Assembly (NCBI GenBank): GCA_023614405.1
Contig: JAJUPC010000039.1
Location: forward strand, 310,001 to 374,000
Reading direction: 5' to 3'
DNA from: Avena insularis
Taxonomy: Eukaryota; Streptophyta; Magnoliopsida; Poales; Poaceae
DNA: 64,000 bases
The translations under genes and the position numbers were made by a program. Of the stretch, positions 12,428-23,096 are shown piece after piece. Positions within the stretch are counted from its first letter, which is position 1; each line of letters opens with the position of its first letter. Under the pieces are notes generated by a model. It made no database searches and was not told the DNA's origin. It saw only the letters and a program-made list of their open reading frames with translations.

Positions 12428-15400
12428 CTATGATGCAGGAGAAGAGGTAGGCGCTGCCGGCTCGCTGGATGCATCGGCCTCGGTTTGATAACGTTCCGAG
12501 ATGTTCAGATCCGATATGGTATGTTCATCGTCGGAAACTTCAGCTGCTTCTTCTAGAGGCGGAGGCGGTGTGTCCACGCGAGTGAAGAAGGGAGTGTCGT
12601 AGCTGGTTAAGTCATCTACGTGACACCCATATCCGGCGCAGGAGTCCATGATGGCCTTGATATCTTGCTCCTGACCGTCTTCATCCACCTAGCAGTACCC
12701 TCTGGTCACTTGCCATATCTTCATGTTCCCATGGTGTCTCATGACCATGGTGAGAGGGTTCTGCGCAACGGATCGCGCGTAAGACATGTTCTAGTCCTAG
12801 AAGAGCTGCGGCATATCCTTCACCTGGTCTCGCACCTGAAAGTCGGACATGATATGCATGTCCAGAACCTTGAGAGCTTTGCCAATATCCTCAATGGATT
12901 TGCAGAAGTCATGAAGCAGATCACCGACTTGGGTAAGCCGGTGGGTGTGAGGCTCGGCAGAGGTGGAGTCCGTCATCTTCAGAGGACCTATACACAACAC
13001 AAAAATGGTTAAAAAATCCGACATCGAAAGAGTCGAAGAATGTAGACAAGTCAGAAAGATGGAAACATACCGAAGATGACGTCGTCAACATTGGTCTTCT
13101 CTTCTCGAAGACTCCAGAGTTCAGCCCGGAGCGCCTCGAAAAGATCCTTCTCTCTACAAAGCTCATTGTTGAGATCCGAGATTCTCTGATCCTGAACCGC
13201 AATCTTACGACCATGTTCGCCAGTTGCCATGGAGGTGGATTCGAGAATTTGCGCAATGCTCTTCTGATGATCTGCCTTGAGCTTATCCAGCTTTTGGTGA
13301 AGTTCTTTATTCTCCACCACCAAGGTTTTGAGGTTCTCGGCCTCTTCAATCATAGCGCAGGACTGTTTTACTAGTCCTATAAGAAAAAAGAACAACAGTT
13401 CAGTAAAAAATATACGACTATGGAAATCAAGACAAAGTTTTGAGTCTTGGAATGTTTACCTTCGGCCTCACCCTTTGAAACCTTCAGCTCAGCATTTTCA
13501 AGTCGGAGAGCTCTGATCTCTCTCCGCTTGTTGTAGATATTCTTCAACAAATCTTGGTTATATGAATTAACTTTATGTAAGTCAGAATACCCAGAGTCAG
13601 AAGTCTACTAAAAACTCGGGCTAATGTTGTCACTAATATCAGCACGAGCCTTGGGGGTTACGCTAGTTCATTCTTTGGCATCCTAAGGAAGCATAAACCC
13701 AGATTGTATATCCTACTTCATGCTTGGGGGGCTAGAGGATATGATATAAAGTACAATAAAGAAAAACGTGAGTTGGAATTCCGACTTACATGATGTTCAT
13801 GTGTGAGCTTGCTCAGACACATGTTCACCTCGGTGGTAACCTTCTCGGTGAGGGTGAGTGGAATAACCGGAGGTGGTGGAAGCACACCAGCTCTTAGTCC
13901 CTCGTCGTGAAGGCAGACTTGTTCAAGAAGGTCGGAGTACTTGATGTCCTCTGCTTCTTGTGCTTCTTCTTCGTTAGAGAGATTTTGGCTCTCTAGGCAT
14001 TGCCGGGCAACAAGGTGGATTTGTTCTGCAGATTTCTGAGACAAGCCAAATTTGGCAAGTCCTGGATTATTCAGGGGGTTTTCAGCGAAAGTCTCTGCCG
14101 AGGGATCATTACCCGAAGAGGGTTCACCTTTATCTAAACCTGAGCCACCCATGGTGGCGTCAGTCTGCGACTCAAGGGTCGCTGGCCCTGTTGAAGGAGC
14201 CGGATCTTCTGTGACAACCGGCGATGGAATAATCACCGGTGTTGCGGAAGGTTAAGGGGCAAGAGTCAACGGAGCCGCAGCAGGCAAAGCCATAGTCAGC
14301 TTCATGTGCCGTAGGGGCTTTGAAGAAGTTCCCTTCCCCTTTCCGTTGATGAGCTGCTTAGCTCTGAGAATGTAATAGAATGGAAAACATTACATCTCGG
14401 AAGAAAATTCGAGTAAGGTACAAAGGCGGAAGTTGTGTTGAAAGTTACCTCTTCACGACTGGCACCTCCTTTGTCTTTGACCAACTTTCAGAGCTTTGCG
14501 CTTCCTGGACACAACGTCCGGCAGTGGGACCAGTTCCGCCTCCTGAGAAAACTCTAGAGGATATCCCTCGATAGGAGCCAGCTCCGACTCGGGGAGGTCG
14601 TCAAGCTGAAAAGAAGAAAGTATCTCAGTATTGCAAAATAACTTAAAAGGTGAAACGCATAAAAGGATTTATTATTGAAGAAGCTTACCGGAACTACAGG
14701 GTCTTCCGCTGTGTTCATGTCCGGAGACAAGTCTAGAATCTTCCTCTCAATCCGCTCCTTGATCAGCCATTTGATCTGGCATATGTAATCTTGTGGCTTT
14801 AAAGCCTTAGGACTGATGCGGAGGGAATCATTCTTTGACGCCACGATGGAGTGCATCAGACGGTCGCCGTGGTATTGGAGAGGCTAGATCTGGCGTGCGA
14901 CCCAGCACTGGACCAGGTCGGATCCTCTCAATCCCTTGTGTTTTATCAGGTATTCGATCCACCTCTTGGTGAGGATCAGATCGTCACTAAGAGCCGGAGG
15001 AGCCTCGTCCCAATATGGAAGGGCCGTGGCGGCTCCATCAATAAAAGCCGGAAAAGTAGTAGCTTTGCCGGGAGCAGGGATATCCTTATGGTAAAAGAAA
15101 GTGGCTAGCCATTGTTTGACCGACTCACTGGCAAAAATGCAAGGATAACAACGCTCGCGTCTAACTGAAAGGCTAATAGTGCCGGTAATATAAGGATTAC
15201 CGGGAGTGATAGAGTTTCTACGGACATGAAAGTAGAAGCGAAACAAAGTGAGACTCGGCCTAATGCCGAGATACCCCTCGCACAAAGTTGCGTAAGAACT
15301 CATCTCTAAGATGGAGTTCGGGGGAAGATGGTGAAGCTGAACGCCATAATGATCAATCACCTCGGAAAATAATTCCGAGGGAGGGAAAGACAAACCTCTG

Positions 15401-15624
15401 TCGACGTGGGTGCCGAAGTGTACCCGCTCGTTGGGGATGGTTTCGCCGAAACCGCTCCACCAGTCACCGGCGTGGAGGAAACCTTCATTCTCCACGCCGC
15501 GGAGTTTCTCGTCGTCGAGGAGGCACGAGATCCAAATCCCTCGGTTGCTCTCCTTCTCTGCCGCTGCCGTCGCCGCTGCCACTGCCACCACTGCTACCAA
15601 GCCGGAAGAGGAAGATGATGCCAT
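12428..15624 (-). pseudogene. Spliced antisense gene of element B (PF04195-like plus coiled coil), copy 1
   Basis: Six exons are inferred on the minus strand: 15624-14689, 14605-14449, 14363-13790, 13604-13460, 13376-13071 and 12987-12428. All introns start GT and end AG (donors GTAAGC, GTAACT, GTAAGT, GTAAAC, GTATGT), and the exon phases match across the junctions. The start is MASSSSSG at 15624. Exon 1 resembles the 'putative gypsy type transposon' family (PF04195): PPSELFSEVIDHYGVQLHHL, then ATLCEGYLGIRPSLTLFRFY. Exon 3 is acidic and proline-rich. Exons 4-5 encode a heptad-like coiled coil (ENLKTLVVENKELHQKLDKL). The last exon ends in an acidic tail. In Grande, a comparable antisense gene is reported to encode a nuclear protein; the function here is unknown. 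Lesions shared with copy 2 are a TAA early in exon 3 and three TAGs in exon 6. Private to copy 1 are a TAG at the end of exon 1 (about 14884) and a 1-bp net loss in exon 2. Confidence 0.85.
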
Positions 15625-15802
15625 TTCTCCGGTGCGCCGGTAACCTTGGATGGGCGGCGCTAGGAATCTGGGAGCGCAAGAGCTCTGTGCGCGAGGGAGA
15701 AGTGGAGGAAAAGAAACAGCAAGGGGAACATGTGAAGATGGGAGAAAGAGAATCCTCACCCCTTATAACCACCTAACCACGCCAAGATTCATGCAAACGA
15801 CA

Positions 15803-15811
15803 CTATATAAA
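15803..15811 (-). promoter_or_regulatory. TATA box of the antisense gene, copy 1
   Basis: The plus strand reads CTATATAAATG, so the minus strand has TTTATATAG. It lies about 180 bp upstream of the inferred ATG at 15624, leaving room for a 5' leader of about 150 nt, and is kept unchanged in copy 2. Inference from position and sequence only. Confidence 0.6.
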
Positions 15812-15946
15812 TGCCACGCGTCGTGAAAGGAACTGGGAAGGACCCACGCGATGATTACGTCGCCTTGATCTCCGTGTACGCATTGAAACGGTGCCTCGGT
15901 TCCGCGAATGGCGGACCCACCAACGATCGTGCTGACAGGATGTTTA

Positions 15947-16020
15947 TCAGATGACGTGACTTGACCATGACCTGTGTCAGATGACGTGACTTGACCATGA
16001 CCTGTGTCAGATGACGTGTG
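15947..16020. repeat. Three 30-bp repeats with TGACGTG cores, copy 1
   Basis: Units start at 15947, 15977 and 16007, period 30; the third is partial. Each contains ATGACGTG, the ACGT core recognised by plant bZIP factors (TGA/as-1 type). They lie about 140-210 bp upstream of the TATA box of the antisense gene, where a cis-regulatory cluster would be expected. The same array stands at 47045-47118 in copy 2. Confidence 0.75.
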
Positions 16021-16050
16021 CTCACCGTCCCGGAACACCGTACGTCTCGC

Positions 16051-16377
16051 ACCCCTCTCTTCTGCACGCCTCGTGGACCCCCTCATGGCATACTTGTCAT
16101 CAATCCAACGACAAGTCACACAATGGAAAACAAGATACAAATAAGAACCAAATATGCATTACACACATATTATACATTACAAGCCACATAGTTGATACAA
16201 CGTGATTACAAACCCTTACTATTTAAGTATTACAAATTCATGTGGGTACTATCCCACTTATTTATTTACATCAAGTCCTCAGACTCTAACTCCCGTATCC
16301 TGCGGAGATACTCCCAGTCAAAGTCACACTCCCCAGAAGTTACGTCGTTCATCATACATACCCGAAGTACAACCGTG
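16051..16377. other. Unassigned junction region between elements B and C
   Basis: AT-rich, with no credible ORF and no clear LTR terminus. Somewhere here the upstream flank of B's antisense gene gives way to the 3' internal end of element C. The expected 3' LTR of C is absent. The region is conserved at about 47150-47474, so the arrangement predates the duplication. Confidence 0.5.
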
Positions 16378-17587
16378 CTAACGTGAGATACGACGCACCG
16401 TCTGTGGAATGATTTGCCTCTTCGACAGACGATACTCAGTATCAGAAGTCTCTGGACTTGACACATCATTCAACTGAAGTGCATCCATACCTTCCAACTC
16501 ATTTGAAGCATCTACCGAATCATCCTCATCACAGTCTTCTTCATCCATCTCCTGGATCCCGACCCTAGAGGAATCAACAGAATATTCTCCTTCCGGTGCC
16601 CCCCAAGTACTCTGCTGGTTACGATAGTCCTCAGCTATTATTGGATAGTGCACGTTGTCTGGGGTAGGATAATTTTCTAGTGACTCAAACACCCTTTCTT
16701 CAGGATCTTCCTCATCGGACTCTACATCCTCCACATGGACATCTCTTCCATCAAAGAAATAAGATCTCACGCCCATGCGACTAGTTTGCCCGATGTCCCC
16801 AACTGAATCTTCCACAGGAATAGGATTCCCGACAGATCCATCCATCGATTCGTACCTCCATCCCTCAGAATTTCCAATAGGTAGTTCCAAGTCCTTAGTT
16901 CCCCAAGAACTCTGTGGTACTGGATGACTAGTGCCCTCATCAGGATATCTAGTGGTTTCTGGTATAGGTGAGTAAGGATATGGTGTAAAATATGCTGGAT
17001 CTATAGGTATATCCTTGAAAACTGGGTTAACCCTATCCACTCTCCAGTTTAGATGCTAACTTCTCCCTTCTTTCAGGATTCATTAAATCCTCTAACATAT
17101 CAACCTGATCTTCTACGATAACCTGATGTGTCTTATACAAAGACCCAACCATCAGTCGATACAGATCCATAAACTTATAAGCTAGTTTTGGATGCTTCCT
17201 TACTAAAGTAAGATGATCCGGTTCAGGTTCCTCGTCTATAGAATCATGAAGAATCATAGAATATGTGCTTCCAGCTAACTCTTATGCTTTGTGCTCTCGA
17301 ACATTGGCTATCGCCTCCACAATAGCAACATGATATGCTGCTAGGTGACTTCTACCTTCACCCATAGGTAAATCGTGATATAAACCAAGCTTCTTTGGTA
17401 GTTGGATGCTAACATGATATTTGGCTAACATTCGCCCATCATGGTAGGTAATGGTATTGACTAGAATATCAGTCGTGCAACCAAACACTCTCAGAAGTTC
17501 TCAAAGTTGTCCTGTTAACACCCCATCATAGTCATCGAGAGTCCCTTCTTTCCTTGCCAAAGTCTGTTTTGGAAACTTTGGTGCCAT
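16378..17587 (-). pseudogene. Element C ORF in gag position, function unknown (copy 1)
   Basis: About 400 codons from MAPKFPKQTL at 17587 to RRISR at 16378, sitting where gag would follow the primer site of the minus-strand element C. It lacks a zinc knuckle and any protease, RT or integrase motif. The N-terminal half is compact and mixed (ELLRVFGCTTD ... YHVAIVEAIANVREHK). The C-terminal half is strongly acidic (VEDVESDEEDPEERVFE, DEEDCDEDDSVDASNELE). Both copies share a TGA after residue 26 and a TAA after REHKA. Copy 1 alone has an 8-bp deletion near 17040 that shifts the frame. I cannot assign it to a named family. It could be a diverged gag of a non-autonomous element. Confidence 0.7.
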
Positions 17588-17791
17588 TTCCACTTTATAT
17601 TAATAATGGAAATGAATATAATTTATATGCATTAATTATAATGATGCATCATAATAAAGAATTATCACACTAAAAAATATAACGAAATATTACCAATTGA
17701 ATATTCATTATATAATCTAGGGAACTCTTTACCGTTGCTCCTAGACTCCTACAGTTATTTCCCTTTACTAGGTTTCCAACCTAAGGTCAAA

Positions 17792-17809
17792 GCAATTCCT
17801 CTGATACCA
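17792..17809 (-). promoter_or_regulatory. Primer binding site of element C, copy 1
   Basis: Minus-strand TGGTATCAGAGGAATTGC starts with the initiator tRNA-Met complement TGGTATCAGAG and stands 4 bp (or 7 bp, depending on the LTR end chosen) from the LTR of C. Confidence 0.75.
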
Positions 17810-20125
17810 GCTATGGTGACCCAGCATACCACTTCATGTGTAGTACACTATAGTCATTGACATGACATCTACAGAACACCGTTCCGTAAATATCACATCC
17901 CTCAGAGTGGTATAATAGAAACATTGCGGATCCATATTACAAACATACACACTTCATTATTATTACAAACCAGAAGTTCCAACTTCAAATGTTACAAAAT
18001 TACAAACTAAACTTAAGTAGTTTCAGCGGAAGATATAAGATTCAAACTCATACTTTGAATTGAGATCAACAACTTATTCTATATAGTTCCTGCTGCTCGG
18101 CTCAATTGGTTTACAAATAACTAAGGAAACTACCCGGACTCGTTGCCCTACACCCCATCTATTTCATAGTCCACCCCTTCAACTCCTCTGGACAGGACTG
18201 GCTCTTCATAGTAGACATCCTCTTATCCTTTAGCTGCATACATTGAAGGGTCTTCTGGATACTCAGAGTCTAAGTAGGGGTTCAAAGGAAAGAGTGAGTA
18301 ACAACGTTACCCAACAAGTTCATTATATGCAAGGTGGGAAGTTTGATGCTCTGTCTACCACCTCGGACAATACGTCCTTGGTACTATGTAGTTTTCATAA
18401 ACATTTCTTCAAAGATTGATTTTATTATCAAAAACTATGCCCACCAGCCTTCACAGGTTGACCTTAACTTCATGGAGTTCCTTTCCTGTCACGTTCGTAG
18501 CTCCTTCCCGGAAAAGGGAGTAACAAGATACAGTTTGTACACTCTGCAGAGGTGCGTTGCTTTACCCATGAGAGATCAACTCCTTGTTGCAAAACCGGGC
18601 GTACTTTCCCATCCACAATTCCGTGATGTGGGGCCTAGTAGGTGATCCAAGCCAATCACTGCCCTCCCCGCGATACCATATGTCTTCACGACCCTTCGGG
18701 CCGAGCTCCATCTCTGTTAAGCCCCCATTTTGGGAAAGCTATAACCCTAATGAGTTCCTGAAGACTCTATGAGCTGGTGATGCCCTTGGCAAGCTCCATA
18801 AAGGTCTGACTATACCTCCGGTAGCTACTCATAGATAATCTAGACACCAACATCGTGGGGCCTAAGGGTTCCCACCCATATGCTGGATCCACACAAGGAA
18901 TCCCAGTGTCACGATAAGGTCATCTTGCCTCCATATGAAAGGAAGAAGATACAGCTGACTTCTCTGTCCCATTCCAAATCTCATGGTTAACGCGTAATAT
19001 ACGGCGCTAGAATCACTGATGTCATGGGTTATTAATCCTATGGTGACTTATGCACCTCGAACCCTAAGTTCCATTGCTCATCTTTATCATCACTTAGGAT
19101 GATAACTATATCTTATTTATTAAAGAAGATAATATTTTCTTCCTCCAGATCATAGGTGATAACCCATAATTTGCAATATCTTTGATAAAGACTCTTCAAA
19201 GGACATGAGCAAGTTATGAACTTGCCTTGTGACTAGAAGGTAGTGAAGTCGGATGCTTCTACCTGACCTTGAGCTCCGGTTTCTACAAAGAACCATTGTT
19301 GCCCGGTAAGGACAATATTTAAAGAAGCAATATGCAATGCATAGTAATGTCATGCAATGGTTTATTATCTGCTTCTTTCCATGTTTTACCCTCTTAGTAA
19401 AAGTTTGTTATTTTCTTTAATTAATAAAAGAAAATTATCATTCTAAGAGTTAAAAAATATGAATTTATTTAATTTTATTATTCTTTTAAATATTTACTAA
19501 AATAAAGCTTTATTTTTATCTCACCAAATTTACTTTTTAAAAATACAAACTAGTATTTTTCTATAATAGTATATCCATTTAGGATCTTAAAAATGAATTT
19601 TATTCGATTTTATGTGTTTCGTATATTTTTATAAAATTCAAGAGTAATTGGCACAATATTAATAATGGACCTAAATTTTAGTTTCTAAAAATTCTATTGA
19701 TTATTTTTATTTAATAGGGAATATTTTTGTGAGTTCATAGACATATTATTTATATTTTTAAGATTTTTATTTATTTTCTAGAGTTGTTTTTGTTTTAGGG
19801 GCATATTTGTAAATATTTCTTTTTAAACAACTCTTTTAGAACACGGGCCTGGCCCACTGGGCTGGCCCGACCCAACCTAACCCGGCCCACACGGCCTGGT
19901 TAAGCCCACCAGGTGGTACTAGGCCGCCCACTGGCCCAGTACCCCCCACACACTGACTCTCCTCTCCCCTATCTCCTTCTCTCACTCACGTGGTCACCTC
20001 TTCCGCTCGCCGCCACCACCGCGCACGATTCCGGCCAGGTCCGGCCATCGTTGCCGCCGCCACAATGCAGGATGGCTAAGTCGACGATGCCGCTTAGTTC
20101 TGTCTGAGCAGATCTACCGATGGTG

Positions 20126-20130
20126 CCCTC
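20126..20130. other. Target site duplication of the copia element (left)
   Basis: CCCTC immediately left of the 5' LTR. The same five bases follow the 3' LTR at 28811-28815, and copy 2 has a single CCCTC at its empty site near 53150. Confidence 0.95.
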
Positions 20131-21886
20131 TGTTGGAGATATGCCCAAGAGGCAATAATAAAAGTGATTATTATTATATCTTTGTGTTTATGATGAATGT
20201 TTACATCCCATGCTATAATTGTATTATTAGGAAACACTAATACATGTGTGTTTTGTAAACAGAGAAGAGTCCCTAGTAAGCCTCTTGTTGAACTAGCTTG
20301 TTGATTAATTGATGATCATGGTTTCCTGATCATGGACATTGGATGTTATTAATAACAAGGTTATATCAGTAGGAGAATGATGTGATGGACACACACCCAT
20401 AGTAAGCGTAGCATAAGATCAAGTCATTTAAGTTCGTATTGCTGTAAGCTTTTAAATGCATAGTAACCTAATCCTCCGACCATGAGGTTGTGTTAATCAC
20501 CATCACCGGATGGGTACTTTGATGACATCAAACACCGCTTCATAACTGGGTGGTCATAAAGGTGTCATTGGGTATTCTGAAAGTATGTGTTGAAGCGCAT
20601 GGACCAAGATTGGGATTTGTCCATCCATATGACAGATAGATATGCTCAGGGCCCTCTCGGTGGAATGTCATCTAGTTAGCATGCAAGCATGTGACTAGGT
20701 CACAAGGGATGATATATCACGGAACGAGTAAAGAGTACTTATCAGTAACGAGGTAGAACTAGGTATGGAGATACCGACGATCAAACCTCGGATAAGTATA
20801 ATATCGTGAGACAAAGGGAATTGGTTTCGTATGTAAATGGTTCAATCGATCACAAAGTAATCGTTGAGTATGTGGGAGCCGTTATGGATCTCTAGATCCC
20901 GCTGATGGTTATTGATCGGAGAGGTGTCTTCATCATGTCTGCATATTCGTGAACCGTAGGGTGACACACTTAAGGTTCGAAGTTGTTTTTAAGTAGATAT
21001 GGAATATGGTTTGGAGACCGAATGATGTTCGGAGTCTCGGAATGGATCCGGGACATCACGAGGAGATCCGAAATGGTCCGGAGAATAAGATTCATATATA
21101 GGGGATCATTTTCTGAGTTAGGAAATGTTCCGGAGTGTTTGTATGGGGATTCTAGAAGTTTTCGGAATGTTCCGGAAGGTTCTAGAAGATATCTTGGAGT
21201 TTGCTTGAAAATCAAGATAGGGATCAAGGAGTCCTGGTGGGTCAAGACTAGGAGTCGTGGGGGAGGAGGACTCCTCCCCCCACCACCCAATCCGCCGGCC
21301 TAGAGGAGGGGAGTCCTTGTAGGACTCCCCCTCCCCAAGGCGCCCTCTCCCTTAAATAGAAGGGCAGGGGCGCCCCCTCCTCCCTTGCTCTCATAACTCC
21401 AATCTCTGCCGCCTCTCTCCTCCACCTTTCTTCTGCACAGGCATAGGCGAAGCCCTGCAGAATTCTCTACTCCACCACCACCACCACGCCGTCGTGTTGC
21501 TGGGATTCCGTGGAGAAGATCTACTACCTCTGCTGCTCGCTGGAACAGGGAGAGGAAGGTCTGCTTCGACTCCGCACGTGTGACCGTCTATGGAAGCGCT
21601 GCCAGAACGCGGCGCCGGAAGGATCGTACACTTGACCGACTGCGGAAGCGCTACTGGAACGCGACGCCAGAAGGATCGTCCACACGATCTTGAGATCGGC
21701 AAGTGATCGACTACATCATCCACGAGATCTAATCTTGTTAACGCTTTTGGTTCTACGAGGGTTAGTACCGATCTATCTCGTTGCTCATGTCTAGTAGATT
21801 AGATCTTGGCTTTTATCTAGATTAGATCTGGGTTTTGTTCGTTCTTGCGGTAGAATTTTTTTGTTTTCCATGCTACGAACCCATCA
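20131..21886 (+). repeat. 5' LTR of the copia element (1756 bp)
   Basis: Starts TGTTGGAGAT and ends GAACCCATCA next to the primer site. A possible core promoter, CCCTTAAATAGAAGG, is near 21350. Repeated at 27096-28810. Confidence 0.96.
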
Positions 21887-21887
21887 G

Positions 21888-21899
21888 TGGTATCAGAGC
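21888..21899 (+). promoter_or_regulatory. Primer binding site of the copia element
   Basis: TGGTATCAGAGC, one base inside the 5' LTR, is an exact complement of the plant initiator tRNA-Met 3' end. Confidence 0.93.
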
Positions 21900-23096
21900 C
21901 GTATCTATGCGTAGATCTGTTGCACGAGTAGAACACAATGATGTTGTGGGCGTTGATGCTTTTGTTGTCGGTGTCTTAGCGTGTACTTTGCATCTTGCGG
22001 CATGGTGGGATGAAGCGGCTCGGGCTAACATTACATGTCATCGCACATGAGACTTGCTCCACGCTTGACGTGCAACTTGCTTTGCACAAGTGGCTTTGCG
22101 GGTGTCTGTCTCTCCCACCATAGTAAGATTCAATTTACAATGAGCATCTTGACAACACTTGTATCAACGTTGTGGTCCTTGTTCGTAGGTAAGATCGGTC
22201 TTATGCGAAAGCCCCAAACCACGTAAAACTTGCAAAGAAAATTAGAGGCGTCTAACTTGTTTTTTGCAGGGGTCTTGTGATGTGATATGGACATCATGTG
22301 ATTGTGATTGTATTTGATGTATGCAATGATCCTTGTTGTAATATGGCAACCGGCAGGAGCCTAATGGTTGTCTTTAATTCTATTAAGACCTGTGTGTCTA
22401 TTCATCTTGTAATAGCTTTATTCCAAGTAGTTGTAATAGTTGCTGGTGATGATGGACAACCATGAAGCGGCGCCACTGACCTTGACGCAATGTTGGTGAT
22501 GATAGAGATCATGTTCGTGCTTTGGAGATGGAGATCAAAGGCGCAAGAAGAAAAGGCCATATCATATCACACTAATTATGAATTGCCTGTGATGTTAATC
22601 CTTTATGCATCTTGTATTGCTTAGATCGCGACGGTAGCATTATAAGATGATCCCTCTCACTAAATATCAAGTAATAAAGTGTTCATCCTTAGTTGGCACC
22701 GTTGCTAAGACTCGTCGTTTCGAAGCATCACGTGATGATCGGGTGTGATAGATTCTACGTGTGCATACAATGAGTGCAAGCCAGATTTTCACATGCAGAA
22801 ACTAAGGTTATCTTGACGAGCCTAGCATGTACATACATGGTCTCGGAACACGGAATACCGAAAGGTAGAGCATGAGTCATATGATTGATATGATTAACAT
22901 GAAGATTGTTCGCCGATGAAGTTACATCATCTCACGTGATGATCGGACTTGGTGTAGCAGATTTGGTTCGTGTAATCACTAAGACAATGTGAGGGATGTT
23001 GTTTTGAGTGGGAGTTCACCTAGTTAGTTTACGAATTAAAATTGAACTCTATTTGTCATAAACTTAGTCTAAACTACTTGCAAATTGTTGTAGATT
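21900..23096 (+). other. 5' leader of the copia element
   Basis: About 1.2 kb with no credible ORF before the gag start. A long leader is usual for BARE-type elements. No splice or packaging signal can be supported by eye. Confidence 0.7.

Larger units (their letters stand above)
10236..16050 (+). mobile_element. Element B, copy 1: Tat-like Ty3/gypsy, 5' part replaced by element A
   Basis: Carries RNase H, integrase and, behind pol, a gene on the opposite strand. This architecture (a long 3' internal region with an antisense gene) is known from Tat-lineage elements such as Grande and RIRE2-type elements. The 5' part of pol should continue left of element A, outside the window. No B 3' LTR or polypurine tract was found. 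The boundary with element C lies somewhere between about 16030 and 16270. Confidence 0.8.

Noticed and set aside
15288..15776. 162-codon plus-strand ORF opposite the antisense gene's first exon
   Set aside because: Basic, low-complexity shadow of the PF04195-like exon; it is not preserved at the same length in copy 2, while the minus-strand frame is.
15947..16020. CRISPR array or satellite
   Set aside because: Repeats are directly adjacent without spacers, only three units, in a plant retrotransposon; better read as promoter repeats.
17814..17820. Exact left end of the C LTR
   Set aside because: TGGTGACCC (17814) and TGACCC (17817) are both possible; copy 2 reads CGGTGACCC, so the first TG is not conserved. 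Left as approximate.
21391..21723. Ser/Arg-rich ORF at the end of the copia 5' LTR
   Set aside because: Antisense to the element inside the GC-rich LTR end; it is altered by the 41-bp LTR indel in the 3' LTR.
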